Below are positions 27,746 to 36,408 of a stretch of 64,000 nt of DNA, in pieces; position 1 is the first letter of the stretch, and each line of letters starts with the position of its first letter. Source of the stretch: Nocardia aurantiaca (GTDB lineage Bacteria; Actinomycetota; Actinomycetes; Mycobacteriales; Mycobacteriaceae); contig NZ_WMBB01000007.1 of assembly GCF_009708175.1 (NCBI RefSeq), positions 186,001 to 250,000 on the forward strand, read 5' to 3'. The position numbers and the translations under genes were made by a program. The notes under the pieces were generated by a model. It ran no database searches. It had not been told where the DNA came from and saw only the letters and a list, made by a program, of their open reading frames with translations.

Positions 27746-28174
27746 ATGACCAGCACCGCCGCACGCCCCGAACTGTCCCCCGCCGCCGCCGACTTCGTCA
27801 CCGAGCGCCACCTGGCCACCCTCTCCACCCTGCGCGCCGATGGCACTCCGCACGTGGTCGCGGTCGGGTTCACCTGGGATCCCGAGGCGGGGATCGCGCG
27901 CATCATCACCAATGACGGCTCGGTCAAGGTCAACAATGTGCGGCGCTCCGGCTATGCGGCGGTGAGCCAGGTCGACGGCCCGCGCTGGATAACCCTCGAG
28001 GGCCCGGCCACGGTGCTCGACGACCCGGACTCGGTAGCCGATGCCGTCGAGCGCTACGCCGGTCGCTACCGCCGGCCGCGCGAGAACCCGACCCGCGTCG
28101 TCATCGCCATCCAGGTGCGGCGTGTCATGGCCAGCAGCGTCTTCAAGGGCGACGTCCCCGCCGCGGGCCACTGA
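27746..28174 (+). CDS. F420H2-dependent biliverdin reductase-like protein (Rv2074 type)
   Basis: This 142-residue split-barrel protein closely matches the M. tuberculosis protein Rv2074 as I recall it. Shared blocks are ERHLATLSTLRADGTPHVVA, VGFTWDP, IARIITNDGS, SQVDGPRW and RYRRPRENPTRVVI. Rv2074 has been characterised as an F420-dependent biliverdin reductase that makes bilirubin, so the same reaction is the best prediction. It is divergent from the SDR, exactly as in mycobacteria. Confidence 0.82.
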   Translation: MTSTAARPELSPAAADFVTERHLATLSTLRADGTPHVVAVGFTWDPEAGIARIITNDGSVKVNNVRRSGYAAVSQVDGPRWITLEGPATVLDDPDSVADAVERYAGRYRRPRENPTRVVIAIQVRRVMASSVFKGDVPAAGH

Positions 28175-28304
28175 CCTCGGCGCCCGATCCCGGCGCGGCC
28201 TGGATCGGGGCGACCGATTAACCTTCCGGCACACGGAACGTCCCCTCTCGAGTGCGGACGAGAGGATGGAAACGCGGCGGCCGGTGCGCCCGCGGTGGTC
28301 GCGG

Positions 28305-29444
28305 TTACCCCAAATCCGGTAGGCGGGTGAGTCCGTGCGGACGCTTGTTCATCGACTCGCAGCCGTCCTCGGTGACGATGACGATGTCCTCGATGCGTGC
28401 CCCCCAGCTTCCCGGGAAGTAGATGCCCGGCTCGATGCTGAAGGCCATACCCGCCTCCAGCACCAGGTCATTACCCGCCACGATGTAGGGCTCCTCATGC
28501 ACGGACAGGCCGATGCCGTGGCCGGTCCGGTGCACGAAGTGGTCGGCGAGATCGGCCGCGGCCAGCACATCACGGGCGGCGGCATCGATGGATGCGGCGG
28601 TGACACCCGGACGCACGGCGGCCACCGCGGCGGCCTGGGCGCGTTCCAGTTCCGCGAACTGCGCGGCCACTTCCTCACTCGGCTCGCCGAGCACGTAGGT
28701 GCGGGTGGAGTCGGAGAAGTAGCCGGGCTCGACCGGGCCACCGATATCGACGACCACCACGTCACCTGGCTCGATCACCCGGTCCGACACCATGTGGTGG
28801 GGGTCCGCGCCGTGCGGGCCGCTGCCCACGATGACGAAATCGGCCTCGGTGTGGCCCTCCTCGACAATGGCGGCGGCGATATCCGCGCCCACCTCGGCCT
28901 CGGTGCGGCCTGGGCGCAGGAACTCGCTCATGCGGGCGTGCACCCGATCGATGGCCGCGCCGGCGCGGCGCAAAGCCTCGATCTCGGTGGGATCCTTCAG
29001 CATTCGCAGTTCCCGAAGCAGCGGGGTGGCCGAAACCGGTAGCGAGCCAAGCTGATCGGCGATGGGCAGCAGATGCAGGGCGGGCATGACATCGGCGACC
29101 GCCACGCGCGCACCGGCATTGAGCACGTTCCTGACAATGCGATACGGGTCCACCCCGTCCACCCAGTCCACGATCTGCAGCCCCAGTTCACCGGCCGCCG
29201 ACCCCTTCAGCGAGGCCAGCTCCAGCTTCGGGATCACCACCGACGGCGTCTCCCCGCTGGCCGGGATCACCAAACACGTCAGCCGCTCGAAGGACTGCGC
29301 CCGCGATCCCATCAGGAACCGCAGGTCCGGACCCGGCGTGATGAGCAGCGCGTCCAGATGAGCATTGCGCGCCAACAGTGCCGCCCGCTCCAACCGCGCC
29401 CCGTAGACCTCCGCCGCGAACCGTGACTCGTCATGAGAGCTCAT
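28305..29444 (-). CDS. pepE: Xaa-Pro dipeptidase, M24 family (PepE/PepQ)
   Basis: This 379-residue pita-bread metallopeptidase cleaves X-Pro dipeptides. It has an N-terminal creatinase-like domain, then the catalytic domain. The di-metal ligands lie in VVVDIGGPVEPGYFSDSTRT (two Asp), HRTGHGIGLSVHEEP (His), FSIEPGIYF (Glu) and ARIEDIV (Glu). The ATG at 29444 (MSSHDES) is preferred to the longer frame because it matches the normal N-terminus. Position beside the exonuclease matches Rv2089c-Rv2090. Confidence 0.92.
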   Translation of the reverse strand: MSSHDESRFAAEVYGARLERAALLARNAHLDALLITPGPDLRFLMGSRAQSFERLTCLVIPASGETPSVVIPKLELASLKGSAAGELGLQIVDWVDGVDPYRIVRNVLNAGARVAVADVMPALHLLPIADQLGSLPVSATPLLRELRMLKDPTEIEALRRAGAAIDRVHARMSEFLRPGRTEAEVGADIAAAIVEEGHTEADFVIVGSGPHGADPHHMVSDRVIEPGDVVVVDIGGPVEPGYFSDSTRTYVLGEPSEEVAAQFAELERAQAAAVAAVRPGVTAASIDAAARDVLAAADLADHFVHRTGHGIGLSVHEEPYIVAGNDLVLEAGMAFSIEPGIYFPGSWGARIEDIVIVTEDGCESMNKRPHGLTRLPDLG

Positions 29445-29952
29445 GCCCACCGACGCTACTCCCCAACCCCGCCACCCTCCAGCCACCGACCAACTTCGCA
29501 CCCCTCGCGCCCTCACCACCGGCACGTCCCGATCCGACCCCGTTGCTGCCCATCATCTTTCGCCACACCGCCGCGCCGTCTGTGGCCCCATCCACGCCGG
29601 CGAGCCCCACCAGCGGCACCACCGGGCGATTCCACGGCGCACACGCGGGCCAGGCGCGGAGCAGAAGTCCCGAGCCTCACCGCCCCGGCCCGGACTGCCG
29701 TAGGAGCAGGCCAGAGTCTCGGTGGGTCCATGCGTCGCATATCTGCGACTCTCCTCCGGGTTGGACCATTTCGGCCACCGACCGGACGGACAGCACGCGA
29801 CGGCGGCCCGGCGTCGCCCCCGCGACGCCGCGCGGTGATGTCGATGCCCACTCGGCCGGATCCGAGACGCCAATGTGTGGATCCCGCTGCGCCCCGACTC
29901 CCCCGGTCGCTGTGCGCCGACCTGTCGGCCGTGCCCGGTAGGGTCGAGCGCT
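29445..29952. other. Intergenic region with no supported gene
   Basis: These 508 bases separate the divergent pepE and exonuclease genes. Short overlapping frames on both strands are Pro/Arg-rich and resemble no protein family. I see no RNA gene, terminator or clear promoter apart from what the two flanking starts require. Confidence 0.4.
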
Positions 29953-30921
29953 ATGAGCACCCCTGCCGCCGGTCCGCTGCTGCTGCTCGATGGGGCCAGT
30001 CTGTGGTTCCGGGCGTTCCATGCGATCCCGGAGAAGATCACCGCGCCCGACGGGCGGCCGGTGAATGCGCTGCGCGGGTTCACCGACATGGTCGCGGCGC
30101 TGGTCAGGCGGCATTCGCCGAGTCGACTGGTGGTGTGCCTGGATCTGGATTGGCGGCCGCGGTTCCGGGTGGATCTGCTGCCGTCCTACAAGGCGCATCG
30201 CGTGGCGGGGGGTGCGGGTGCGGCAGCCGCCGGGGTGGTGGCCGAGGAGGTGCCGGATGCGCTCACGCCGCAGGTCGACATGATCATGGAGGTGCTCGAG
30301 GCCGCCGGGATCGCGACGGCCGGAGCCGAGGGGCTCGAGGCCGACGACGTGATCGGCACGCTGGCCACCCGGGAGAGCGCGGACGAGGTGATCGTCGTCA
30401 GCGGTGACCGCGATCTGCTGCAGCTGGTGCGCGACACCCCGGCTCCCCCGGTGCGGGTGTTCTACGTCGGCCGCGGTCTGGCCAAGGCCGAGCTGTGGGG
30501 GCCCGCCGAGGTTGCCGCCAAATACGGTGTGCCGGAAGAGATCGCGGGATCCGCATACGCCGATATGGCCACTCTGCGCGGCGACGCCTCCGACGGTCTG
30601 CCGGGGGTGGCGGGCATCGGTGACAAATCCGCCGCCCAGCTCATCGCCCGATTCGGTTCGGTGGAGGCCCTGCGCGCCGCGGCCACCGACCCGGAGTCCG
30701 ATCTCGCCAAGAGCGTGCGCGCGAAACTCGTTGTCGCCGATGACTATTTGAAGGCCGCGGCCCAGGTCGTCCGGGTGGTCCGCGACGCGGACGTCGAATA
30801 CTCCGGCGCGGACCTGTTGCCCTTCACTCCCGCGGACCCGGATCGGCTCGCCCGACTGGCCGCCGGCTACAACGCCGAGAGCCCGGTCAAGCGGCTCGTC
30901 ACCGCCCTGGCCGAGCGCTGA
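29953..30921 (+). CDS. 5'-3' exonuclease (PolA 5' nuclease-domain family, Rv2090-like)
   Basis: This 322-residue stand-alone FEN-like nuclease has an N-terminal metal Asp in LLLDGASLWFRAFHA, the helical-arch DLDWRPRFRVDLLPSYKAHR, acidic sites EGLEADDVIGTLA and VVSGDRDLLQLV, and the helix-hairpin-helix SDGLPGVAGIGDKSAAQLIA. It removes RNA primers or flaps. The ATG at 29953 gives the normal N-terminus. Its stop touches the stop of the convergent secreted-protein gene with no gap. Confidence 0.9.
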   Translation: MSTPAAGPLLLLDGASLWFRAFHAIPEKITAPDGRPVNALRGFTDMVAALVRRHSPSRLVVCLDLDWRPRFRVDLLPSYKAHRVAGGAGAAAAGVVAEEVPDALTPQVDMIMEVLEAAGIATAGAEGLEADDVIGTLATRESADEVIVVSGDRDLLQLVRDTPAPPVRVFYVGRGLAKAELWGPAEVAAKYGVPEEIAGSAYADMATLRGDASDGLPGVAGIGDKSAAQLIARFGSVEALRAAATDPESDLAKSVRAKLVVADDYLKAAAQVVRVVRDADVEYSGADLLPFTPADPDRLARLAAGYNAESPVKRLVTALAER

Positions 30922-31329
30922 TCAGCGCCGCGGCGGGCTTACCGGCCAGGTTTCGGGCTTGCCGTCCAGATCGGTGATGGCGGCCTCGGTGAAGTAACCG
31001 TCCTGCGGCTTGCGCAGGGTGATATGGGTGGTCGCGGTGGCGGTGCGGCCGGCCGCGCAGCTCGGCTGGCACACCCGCCGATGCTCGGTGCCGTCACCCT
31101 CGGCGCTATCGCGACCCCAACTGCTCCAGGTGATGTCGCGAACGCTGAGCCCGCCGTCGCCGCAGGCCAGCAACATGTCGGCAGGCTGCACCTCGGCCTG
31201 ATTGGTGAGGCAATCGTTGACTGCCGGAGCCGTTGCGTCGGCCCCCGCGAACGGCGCGGACGCCAGCCCGGCACATGTCACAGCCACCACGGTCGCGGTC
31301 CAGCCCACGATTCGAACAGTCGGATTCAC
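30922..31329 (-). CDS. Small secreted protein of unknown function
   Basis: This 135-residue protein has a Sec signal peptide (TATVVAVTCAGLASAPFAGA) with likely cleavage after AGA at about residue 30. The mature part has four Cys (NDCLTNQ, LLACGDGG, RVCQPSCA) that could form two disulfides. No family recognised. It is encoded tail-to-tail with the exonuclease gene and expressed separately from the DUF4333 gene, from which a terminator-like hairpin divides it. Confidence 0.7.
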   Translation of the reverse strand: MNPTVRIVGWTATVVAVTCAGLASAPFAGADATAPAVNDCLTNQAEVQPADMLLACGDGGLSVRDITWSSWGRDSAEGDGTEHRRVCQPSCAAGRTATATTHITLRKPQDGYFTEAAITDLDGKPETWPVSPPRR

Positions 31330-31413
31330 GATTCCCCCAGATCTCGATCAGCCAGAGAATTTCGACCCACTGTACCCGTCTCGAGCGATTAGCCAACCCC
31401 CGGCAAACGCGAA

Positions 31414-31448
31414 GGCCCGGACGCGATCTTCCGATCACGCCCGGGCCC
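31414..31448 (-). terminator. Hairpin between the DUF4333 gene and the secreted-protein gene
   Basis: GGCCCGGACGCGATC and GATCACGCCCGGGCC form a 15-bp stem with two mismatches and a 4-base loop, 37 bp after the DUF4333 stop. There is no U tract, as is common for actinobacterial terminators. Confidence 0.5.
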
Positions 31449-31484
31449 GACACATGTGCCCCGAAACGAGTGCCCGAAAAGGAT

Positions 31485-32201
31485 TCAGCTCGGGCGGCCG
31501 ACCTCGTAGGTGCCGTCATCCTTGGTGATCTTGATGGTGACCTTCTTGCTCTCGCCACCCACCTTGAGAGTGCAGTCGAAGGTCTTGTCGACCTCGACCT
31601 TCTGGCCCGACGGGCAGCTCACATCCTGGACGTCGTCGATCCCGTAGGAGTCCTTGAGCACCTTCTGCACCCCGGACTGTACGGCCTTGTTGTCCAACTG
31701 GTCCTTGCTCAGCAGCCAGGCCAGGCCGCCGCCGGCCGCGGCCAGGACCACCACGACGGCGGCCACGATCCCGATGATCAGACCGGTCTTCTTCTTGCCG
31801 GGGGCCGGCTGCTGGGCCTGCGGCCACTGCTGACCCGCCTGGTTCCAGTCCTGCTGCCCGGGCTGACCCTGCTGCGGCCACTGCGGCTGCGACTGCCCCC
31901 ACTGCTGGCCACCCTGCGGCTGCTGCCACTGCGGCTGACTCTGCCCCCACGATTGCTGCACGGGTTGCTGCGGCTGCGACTGCCCCCAGGGCTGCTGCGG
32001 CTGACTCTGCCCCCACGGCTGGGCCGGCTGCTGCTGTTGCGACGGGTCGCCCCACTGCGTGGTCGGCTGGGCCGGCTGCTGGCCACCCCACTGCTGAGTC
32101 GGTCCGGCGCCGGGTGCGGGCTGCTGGCCGCCCCACTGCAGCGTCGGATCGTTGCCTCCCCCTTGGCCAGGGGCGTCATTCGGTCCGTACGGGCCGCTCA
32201 T
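31485..32201 (-). CDS. Gln/Pro/Trp-rich single-pass membrane protein with C-terminal DUF4333 domain
   Basis: This 238-residue protein has three parts. The cytoplasmic N-terminal half is a low-complexity tail with repeated QPWGQSQPQ-type units. One membrane helix (LIIGIVAAVVVVLAAAGGGL, about 145-165) follows. The external domain has DVSCPSGQKVEVDKTFDCTL, two Cys likely bonded, typical of DUF4333. The position next to helY matches the Rv2091c membrane protein. Function is unknown; envelope stress or cell-wall contacts are guesses. Confidence 0.85.
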   Translation of the reverse strand: MSGPYGPNDAPGQGGGNDPTLQWGGQQPAPGAGPTQQWGGQQPAQPTTQWGDPSQQQQPAQPWGQSQPQQPWGQSQPQQPVQQSWGQSQPQWQQPQGGQQWGQSQPQWPQQGQPGQQDWNQAGQQWPQAQQPAPGKKKTGLIIGIVAAVVVVLAAAGGGLAWLLSKDQLDNKAVQSGVQKVLKDSYGIDDVQDVSCPSGQKVEVDKTFDCTLKVGGESKKVTIKITKDDGTYEVGRPS

Positions 32202-32313
32202 CTGCTTGCCTCCAATAGCAATCCGTTGTACTCACGCTAGCCCCCCGAGCGGGAACACGCTCGTATTCCCACTGCGGTCGGTACATCCAAGAATCAAAGC
32301 ACAGTCGTATCTA

Positions 32314-35007
32314 CTACGCCGCGTCCACGGCTACGACACCCCGGCGGATGGCCCGCACCGCCTTGTTCGCGGTGGCCGCCACCTCGACGTCGTCGGCGGT
32401 GTTGTGAATCTGGTCCAGCAGATCGATGACCTGACGGCACCAGCGCACGAAATCGCCTGCGGAGAGCGGGTTTCCGCGATCACCGCTGGCGAGCAGGGCA
32501 TCAGCGAGGTCGTCGCCGCGGGCCCAGGTGTAGACGCCCGTGACGAACCCGAGGTCGGGTTCGCGGGTGGGCTGCACCCGATGCCGCGCCTCATCCGAGC
32601 GCAGCTGCGACCACACCCCGATGGTGGCGTCGACGGCCCGGCGGATGGGCGCGGTCGGTCCCGAAGCACCCAGGTAGCCGCCCTCCTGACGGGACTCGTA
32701 CACCAGGATCGACACCACCGCGGCCAGCTCGGCCGGGCCGAGCCCGCGCCACAATCCCTGCCGAAGGCTTTCGGCCACAACCAGATCCGCTTCGGCGTAG
32801 ATGCGAGCGAGGCGGCGGCCGTCCTGGGTCACCTCGCCGTTCTCGACGTAGCCGCGCTCCTCGAGCAGCCCGAGGATGCGATCGAAGGTACGCGCGAGGG
32901 AGTTGGTGGTGGCCGCCACCTGCTGACGCAGGTGCTCGGTCTCGCGCTCGACCCGGTTGTAACGTTCACCGATGCGCGCCAGCTGCTCTCGATCGGGCCG
33001 CGAGTGCGCCGGGTGGTTGCGCAGCGCCCGCCGCAGGGTCTGCAGTTCGCGGTCGTCGGCGGCCTTGGACTTGCCACCGTGCCGCCCGCGCCGGGCCGCG
33101 GTGATACCGGTGGAGCGCAGCGCCGAAGCCAGGTCCCGGCGCACCCGCGCGGTGCGGTGGTCCACATGCTTGGGCAGCCGCAGCCGGCCCAGCGATTCGG
33201 CCGGAGTCGGGAAGTCGGCGGCCGAGACGCGGCCCGCCCACTTGTCCTCGGTGAGCACCAGCGGACGCGGATCACCCGGTGTCGCGTCGGGTTCCAGGAT
33301 TACGGCCAGTCCCTGACGGCGGCCCGACGGGATCACCACCACATCGCCGCGCCGCAGCGCGGTGAGCGCCGCCACCGCCGCCTGCCGACGGTCGGTGCGA
33401 CCCTGGCGTTCCAGGTGGCGTTCGCGTTCCCGGATGCGTTCGCGCAGCTGGATGTATTCGAAGAAGCTCTCGTCGCCGAGCTGCGAGCGCAGCTTGCGCA
33501 GCTGGCCCTCATTGCGTTCGATGCCCCGCACCAGGCCCACGACCGACCGGTCGGCCTGGAACTGGGCGAAGGACCGCTCCAGCAGCGCCCGCGACTCCAC
33601 CGCGCCCATGCGATCGACCAGGTTGATCGACATGTTGTAACCCGGCCGGAACGACGACCGCAGCGGATAGGTCCGTGTCGAGGCCAGACCCGCCACCGCA
33701 CTGGTGTCGACCTCCGGCTGCCACAACACCACGGCATGGCCCTCGACATCGATGCCGCGCCGCCCGGCCCGACCGGTGAGCTGGGTGTACTCCCCCGGTG
33801 TCAGCTCGGCGTGGCTCTCGCCGTTGAACTTCACGAGCCGTTCCAGCACCACGGTCCGCGCGGGCATATTGATGCCGAGAGCCAGTGTCTCCGTGGCGAA
33901 CACGGCCCGCACCAGCCCGCGTACGAACAACTCCTCGACCGTGTGCCGGAAGGCGGGCAGCATACCCGCGTGGTGTGCCGCGAACCCGCGGTGCAGCGCC
34001 TCACGCCACTCCCAGTACCCGAGCACCTCGAGGTCGCTGCGCGGCAGGTCCCCGGTGTGCTTGTCGATGATGGCGTCGATCTCCTCGCGATCGTCCTCCC
34101 GCGAGAGGTCCAGCCGCGAGCGCACACACTGAGCTAGCGCGCCATCGCAGCCGGCGCGGCTGAAGATGAACGTGATCGCGGGTAGCAGTCCCTCGTCGTC
34201 GAGCCGCGCGATCACCTCCGGCCGCGGCATGGGCCGGAACGCGCCCCGCGGCCTGCCCCTCCCCCGCCCGGGCACGGCCCAATTGTCCATCCGGTCGACA
34301 GCTTCGCGGTGCTTGATGTAGCGCTGCAGGTCCTCGTCCACGATCACCTTGGTGTCACTGGACTTGGGGTCGAACAGGTCGAACATGCGCTTGCCGACCA
34401 TGACGTGCTGCCACAACGGCACCGGCCGCGTCTCGTCCACGATGACCGCGGTGTCGCCGCGCACGGTCTCCATCCACGCGCCGAACTCCTCGGCGTTGGA
34501 GACCGTGGCGGACAGGCTGACCAGGCGCACCTCCGGCGGCAGGTGCAGGATGACCTCCTCCCACACCGCACCGCGGAAACGATCGGCAAGGTAGTGCACC
34601 TCGTCCATGACCACGTACGACAGTCCGCGCAGCGCATCGGAACTCGCGTAAAGCATGTTGCGCAGCACCTCGGTGGTCATGACCACCACCGACGCAGCGG
34701 GGTTGATGGACTGATCGCCGGTCAGCAGTCCGACCGTGTCGCGACCATAACGTTCGGTGAGATCGGCGAACTTCTGGTTCGACAGCGCCTTGATCGGCGT
34801 GGTGTAGAAACACTTCCCGCCCGAGGCCAGGGCCAGATGGACGGCGAACTCGCCGACCACGGTCTTGCCGGCGCCGGTGGGCGCGCAGACGAGCACGCTG
34901 TGCCCGCCCTCGAGCGCCTCACACGACTGCCGCTGGAACGGATCGAGCTCGAATTTCAATTCGGCGGCGAATGCCGCCAGTTCGCCAGTGAGCGACCTTG
35001 ATGTCAC
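32314..35007 (-). CDS. helY: Ski2-like RNA helicase HelY
   Basis: This 897-residue superfamily II DExH helicase has a P-loop in CAPTGAGKTVVGEFA (about 42-55), motif II MDEVHYLADRF, motif III LSATVSNAEEFGAW and motif VI QLTGRAGRRGIDVEG. A long C-terminal part is as in mycobacterial HelY. It is likely to act in RNA turnover or ribosome-linked RNA remodelling. It begins 3 bp after tatC, so tatA-tatC-helY form one leftward operon, as in mycobacteria. Confidence 0.93.
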   Translation of the reverse strand: MTSRSLTGELAAFAAELKFELDPFQRQSCEALEGGHSVLVCAPTGAGKTVVGEFAVHLALASGGKCFYTTPIKALSNQKFADLTERYGRDTVGLLTGDQSINPAASVVVMTTEVLRNMLYASSDALRGLSYVVMDEVHYLADRFRGAVWEEVILHLPPEVRLVSLSATVSNAEEFGAWMETVRGDTAVIVDETRPVPLWQHVMVGKRMFDLFDPKSSDTKVIVDEDLQRYIKHREAVDRMDNWAVPGRGRGRPRGAFRPMPRPEVIARLDDEGLLPAITFIFSRAGCDGALAQCVRSRLDLSREDDREEIDAIIDKHTGDLPRSDLEVLGYWEWREALHRGFAAHHAGMLPAFRHTVEELFVRGLVRAVFATETLALGINMPARTVVLERLVKFNGESHAELTPGEYTQLTGRAGRRGIDVEGHAVVLWQPEVDTSAVAGLASTRTYPLRSSFRPGYNMSINLVDRMGAVESRALLERSFAQFQADRSVVGLVRGIERNEGQLRKLRSQLGDESFFEYIQLRERIRERERHLERQGRTDRRQAAVAALTALRRGDVVVIPSGRRQGLAVILEPDATPGDPRPLVLTEDKWAGRVSAADFPTPAESLGRLRLPKHVDHRTARVRRDLASALRSTGITAARRGRHGGKSKAADDRELQTLRRALRNHPAHSRPDREQLARIGERYNRVERETEHLRQQVAATTNSLARTFDRILGLLEERGYVENGEVTQDGRRLARIYAEADLVVAESLRQGLWRGLGPAELAAVVSILVYESRQEGGYLGASGPTAPIRRAVDATIGVWSQLRSDEARHRVQPTREPDLGFVTGVYTWARGDDLADALLASGDRGNPLSAGDFVRWCRQVIDLLDQIHNTADDVEVAATANKAVRAIRRGVVAVDAA

Positions 35008-35010
35008 TTC

Positions 35011-35985
35011 TCAGAGAGTATCGGAGTAATCCGACACGCCTCGCGTGGTTTTCTCCAGCGGTGTGGCGCTCACCGCTTCGGGCGTCGGAACCGGGGTCGG
35101 GGCGTCGACGCCGCCGGGCATGGTATCCAGCGGGGATGCTTCGTCGTCGGCGAGCTTGTCCCAGTTCTCGGCATTGCGGGCCCGGCGCTTGTCGTTCAGA
35201 CGCGCGAACTGCACCGCGATCTCGAACAGCAGCGTCAGCGCGAGCGCCAGCGCCAGCATGGAGATCGGGTCCTGTGGGGTCACGATGGCCGCGAACACGA
35301 ACAGGCCGAAGATCAGGCCGCGCCGCCACTTGGTGAGCCGCTGATAGGTCAGCACCCCGAGGAAGTTCAAACCCACGATGAGCAAAGGGGTTTCGAAGCT
35401 GACGCCGAAGATGACCAGCAGCTTGATGATGAAACTGAAGTACTGCTCACCGGACAGCGCCGTGATCTGCACGTTGTTGCCGATGGTCATCAGGAAGCTG
35501 AGCGCGTGGGCGACCACCCAGTAGGCCAGCACCGCGCCCGCGACGAACAGGGCCGCGCCCGCCGCCACGAACGAGATCGCGTACTTGCGCTCCTTGGCGT
35601 ACAGGCCGGGGGTGATGAACGCCCACAGCTGATACAGCCAGAACGGGCTGGCCACCACCACACCCGCGGTGGTGCCGACCTTCAGGCGCAGAGTGAACTG
35701 CTCGAAGGGCGCGGTCGCGAGCAATCGGCAGGCGCCGTCGGGGCTCAGGCTGGCCCGCGAGGAGGCGGGCAGATCACAGTAAGGGCCGCGCAGGATCTCA
35801 CCGAGACTCTCGATCCCGAAGATGGAATGCGAGTACCAGAAGAACCCGAACAGCGTTCCGACCGCCACCCAGGCCAGGGCGATGAGCAATCGCCTGCGGA
35901 GCTCCGAGAGGTGCTCCACCAAGGACATGGTGCCGTCGGGGTTCGTGCGGCGCTTGCTGCGCCGGGGATCGAACGGGATGCGCAT
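35011..35985 (-). CDS. tatC: Twin-arginine translocase subunit TatC
   Basis: This 324-residue polytopic membrane protein with six helices is the receptor for twin-arginine signal peptides. Visible landmarks are the N-terminal MSLVEHLSELRRRLLIALAW with the conserved Glu, FEQFTLRLKVG, PFWLYQLWAFITPGLYAKER, and GVSFETPLLIVGL. A Pro-rich cytoplasmic tail of ~40 residues follows. The ATG at 35985 is chosen over the longer frame to 36039. It acts with the TatA encoded immediately upstream. Confidence 0.94.
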   Translation of the reverse strand: MRIPFDPRRSKRRTNPDGTMSLVEHLSELRRRLLIALAWVAVGTLFGFFWYSHSIFGIESLGEILRGPYCDLPASSRASLSPDGACRLLATAPFEQFTLRLKVGTTAGVVVASPFWLYQLWAFITPGLYAKERKYAISFVAAGAALFVAGAVLAYWVVAHALSFLMTIGNNVQITALSGEQYFSFIIKLLVIFGVSFETPLLIVGLNFLGVLTYQRLTKWRRGLIFGLFVFAAIVTPQDPISMLALALALTLLFEIAVQFARLNDKRRARNAENWDKLADDEASPLDTMPGGVDAPTPVPTPEAVSATPLEKTTRGVSDYSDTL

Positions 35986-36095
35986 GTGTGTGTGACTGCC
36001 TCCGCCTTGCGGCCAAAGAAGACGCGGGCGCGTGAACACGCCCCGGGCACTGCCTCACCCGGGATGAGCGGCGCTCATCCCGGACTATCGTGGCC

Positions 36096-36374
36096 TCAGG
36101 CCTTCTGCTGGTCGTTCGGCTGCGGCGCGGACGCGGGCGGCTGCACCGGCTGGGCGGGCGGCAGCTGAGCCGGCGGCTGCACCGGCTGGGCCTGGGCCTC
36201 GGGAGCGGCCTCGCCCGTCTTGCCCTCGTTCTGCATCTGGCTGACCTCGGTCTTGAAGATGCGCATCGAGCGACCCAGGCTGCGGGCCGCGTCGGGCATG
36301 CGCTTCGAACCGAAGAACAGCAAGAAGATCAGCACGACGATCAGCAAGTGCCACGGGCTGATGGCGCCTGTCAT
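36096..36374 (-). CDS. tatA: Twin-arginine translocase subunit TatA
   Basis: This 92-residue protein has one membrane helix (ISPWHLLIVVLIFLLFFGSK) with the FGSKRMP hinge and an amphipathic helix (DAARSLGRSMRIFKTEVSQM). The unstructured tail is Pro/Gln-rich. It forms the Tat translocation pore with TatC. GGAGG eight bases upstream supports the ATG at 36374 rather than the longer frame. First gene of the tatA-tatC-helY unit. Confidence 0.93.
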   Translation of the reverse strand: MTGAISPWHLLIVVLIFLLFFGSKRMPDAARSLGRSMRIFKTEVSQMQNEGKTGEAAPEAQAQPVQPPAQLPPAQPVQPPASAPQPNDQQKA

Positions 36375-36408
36375 TCCATTACCTCCAAAGACTCTGGTGA
36401 GTCCGATG

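Noticed and set aside
31485..32201. QPWGQSQPQ repeats considered as a DNA repeat array
   Set aside because: They are short coding repeats of the disordered tail of a DUF4333 protein, not an independent repeat element or CRISPR.
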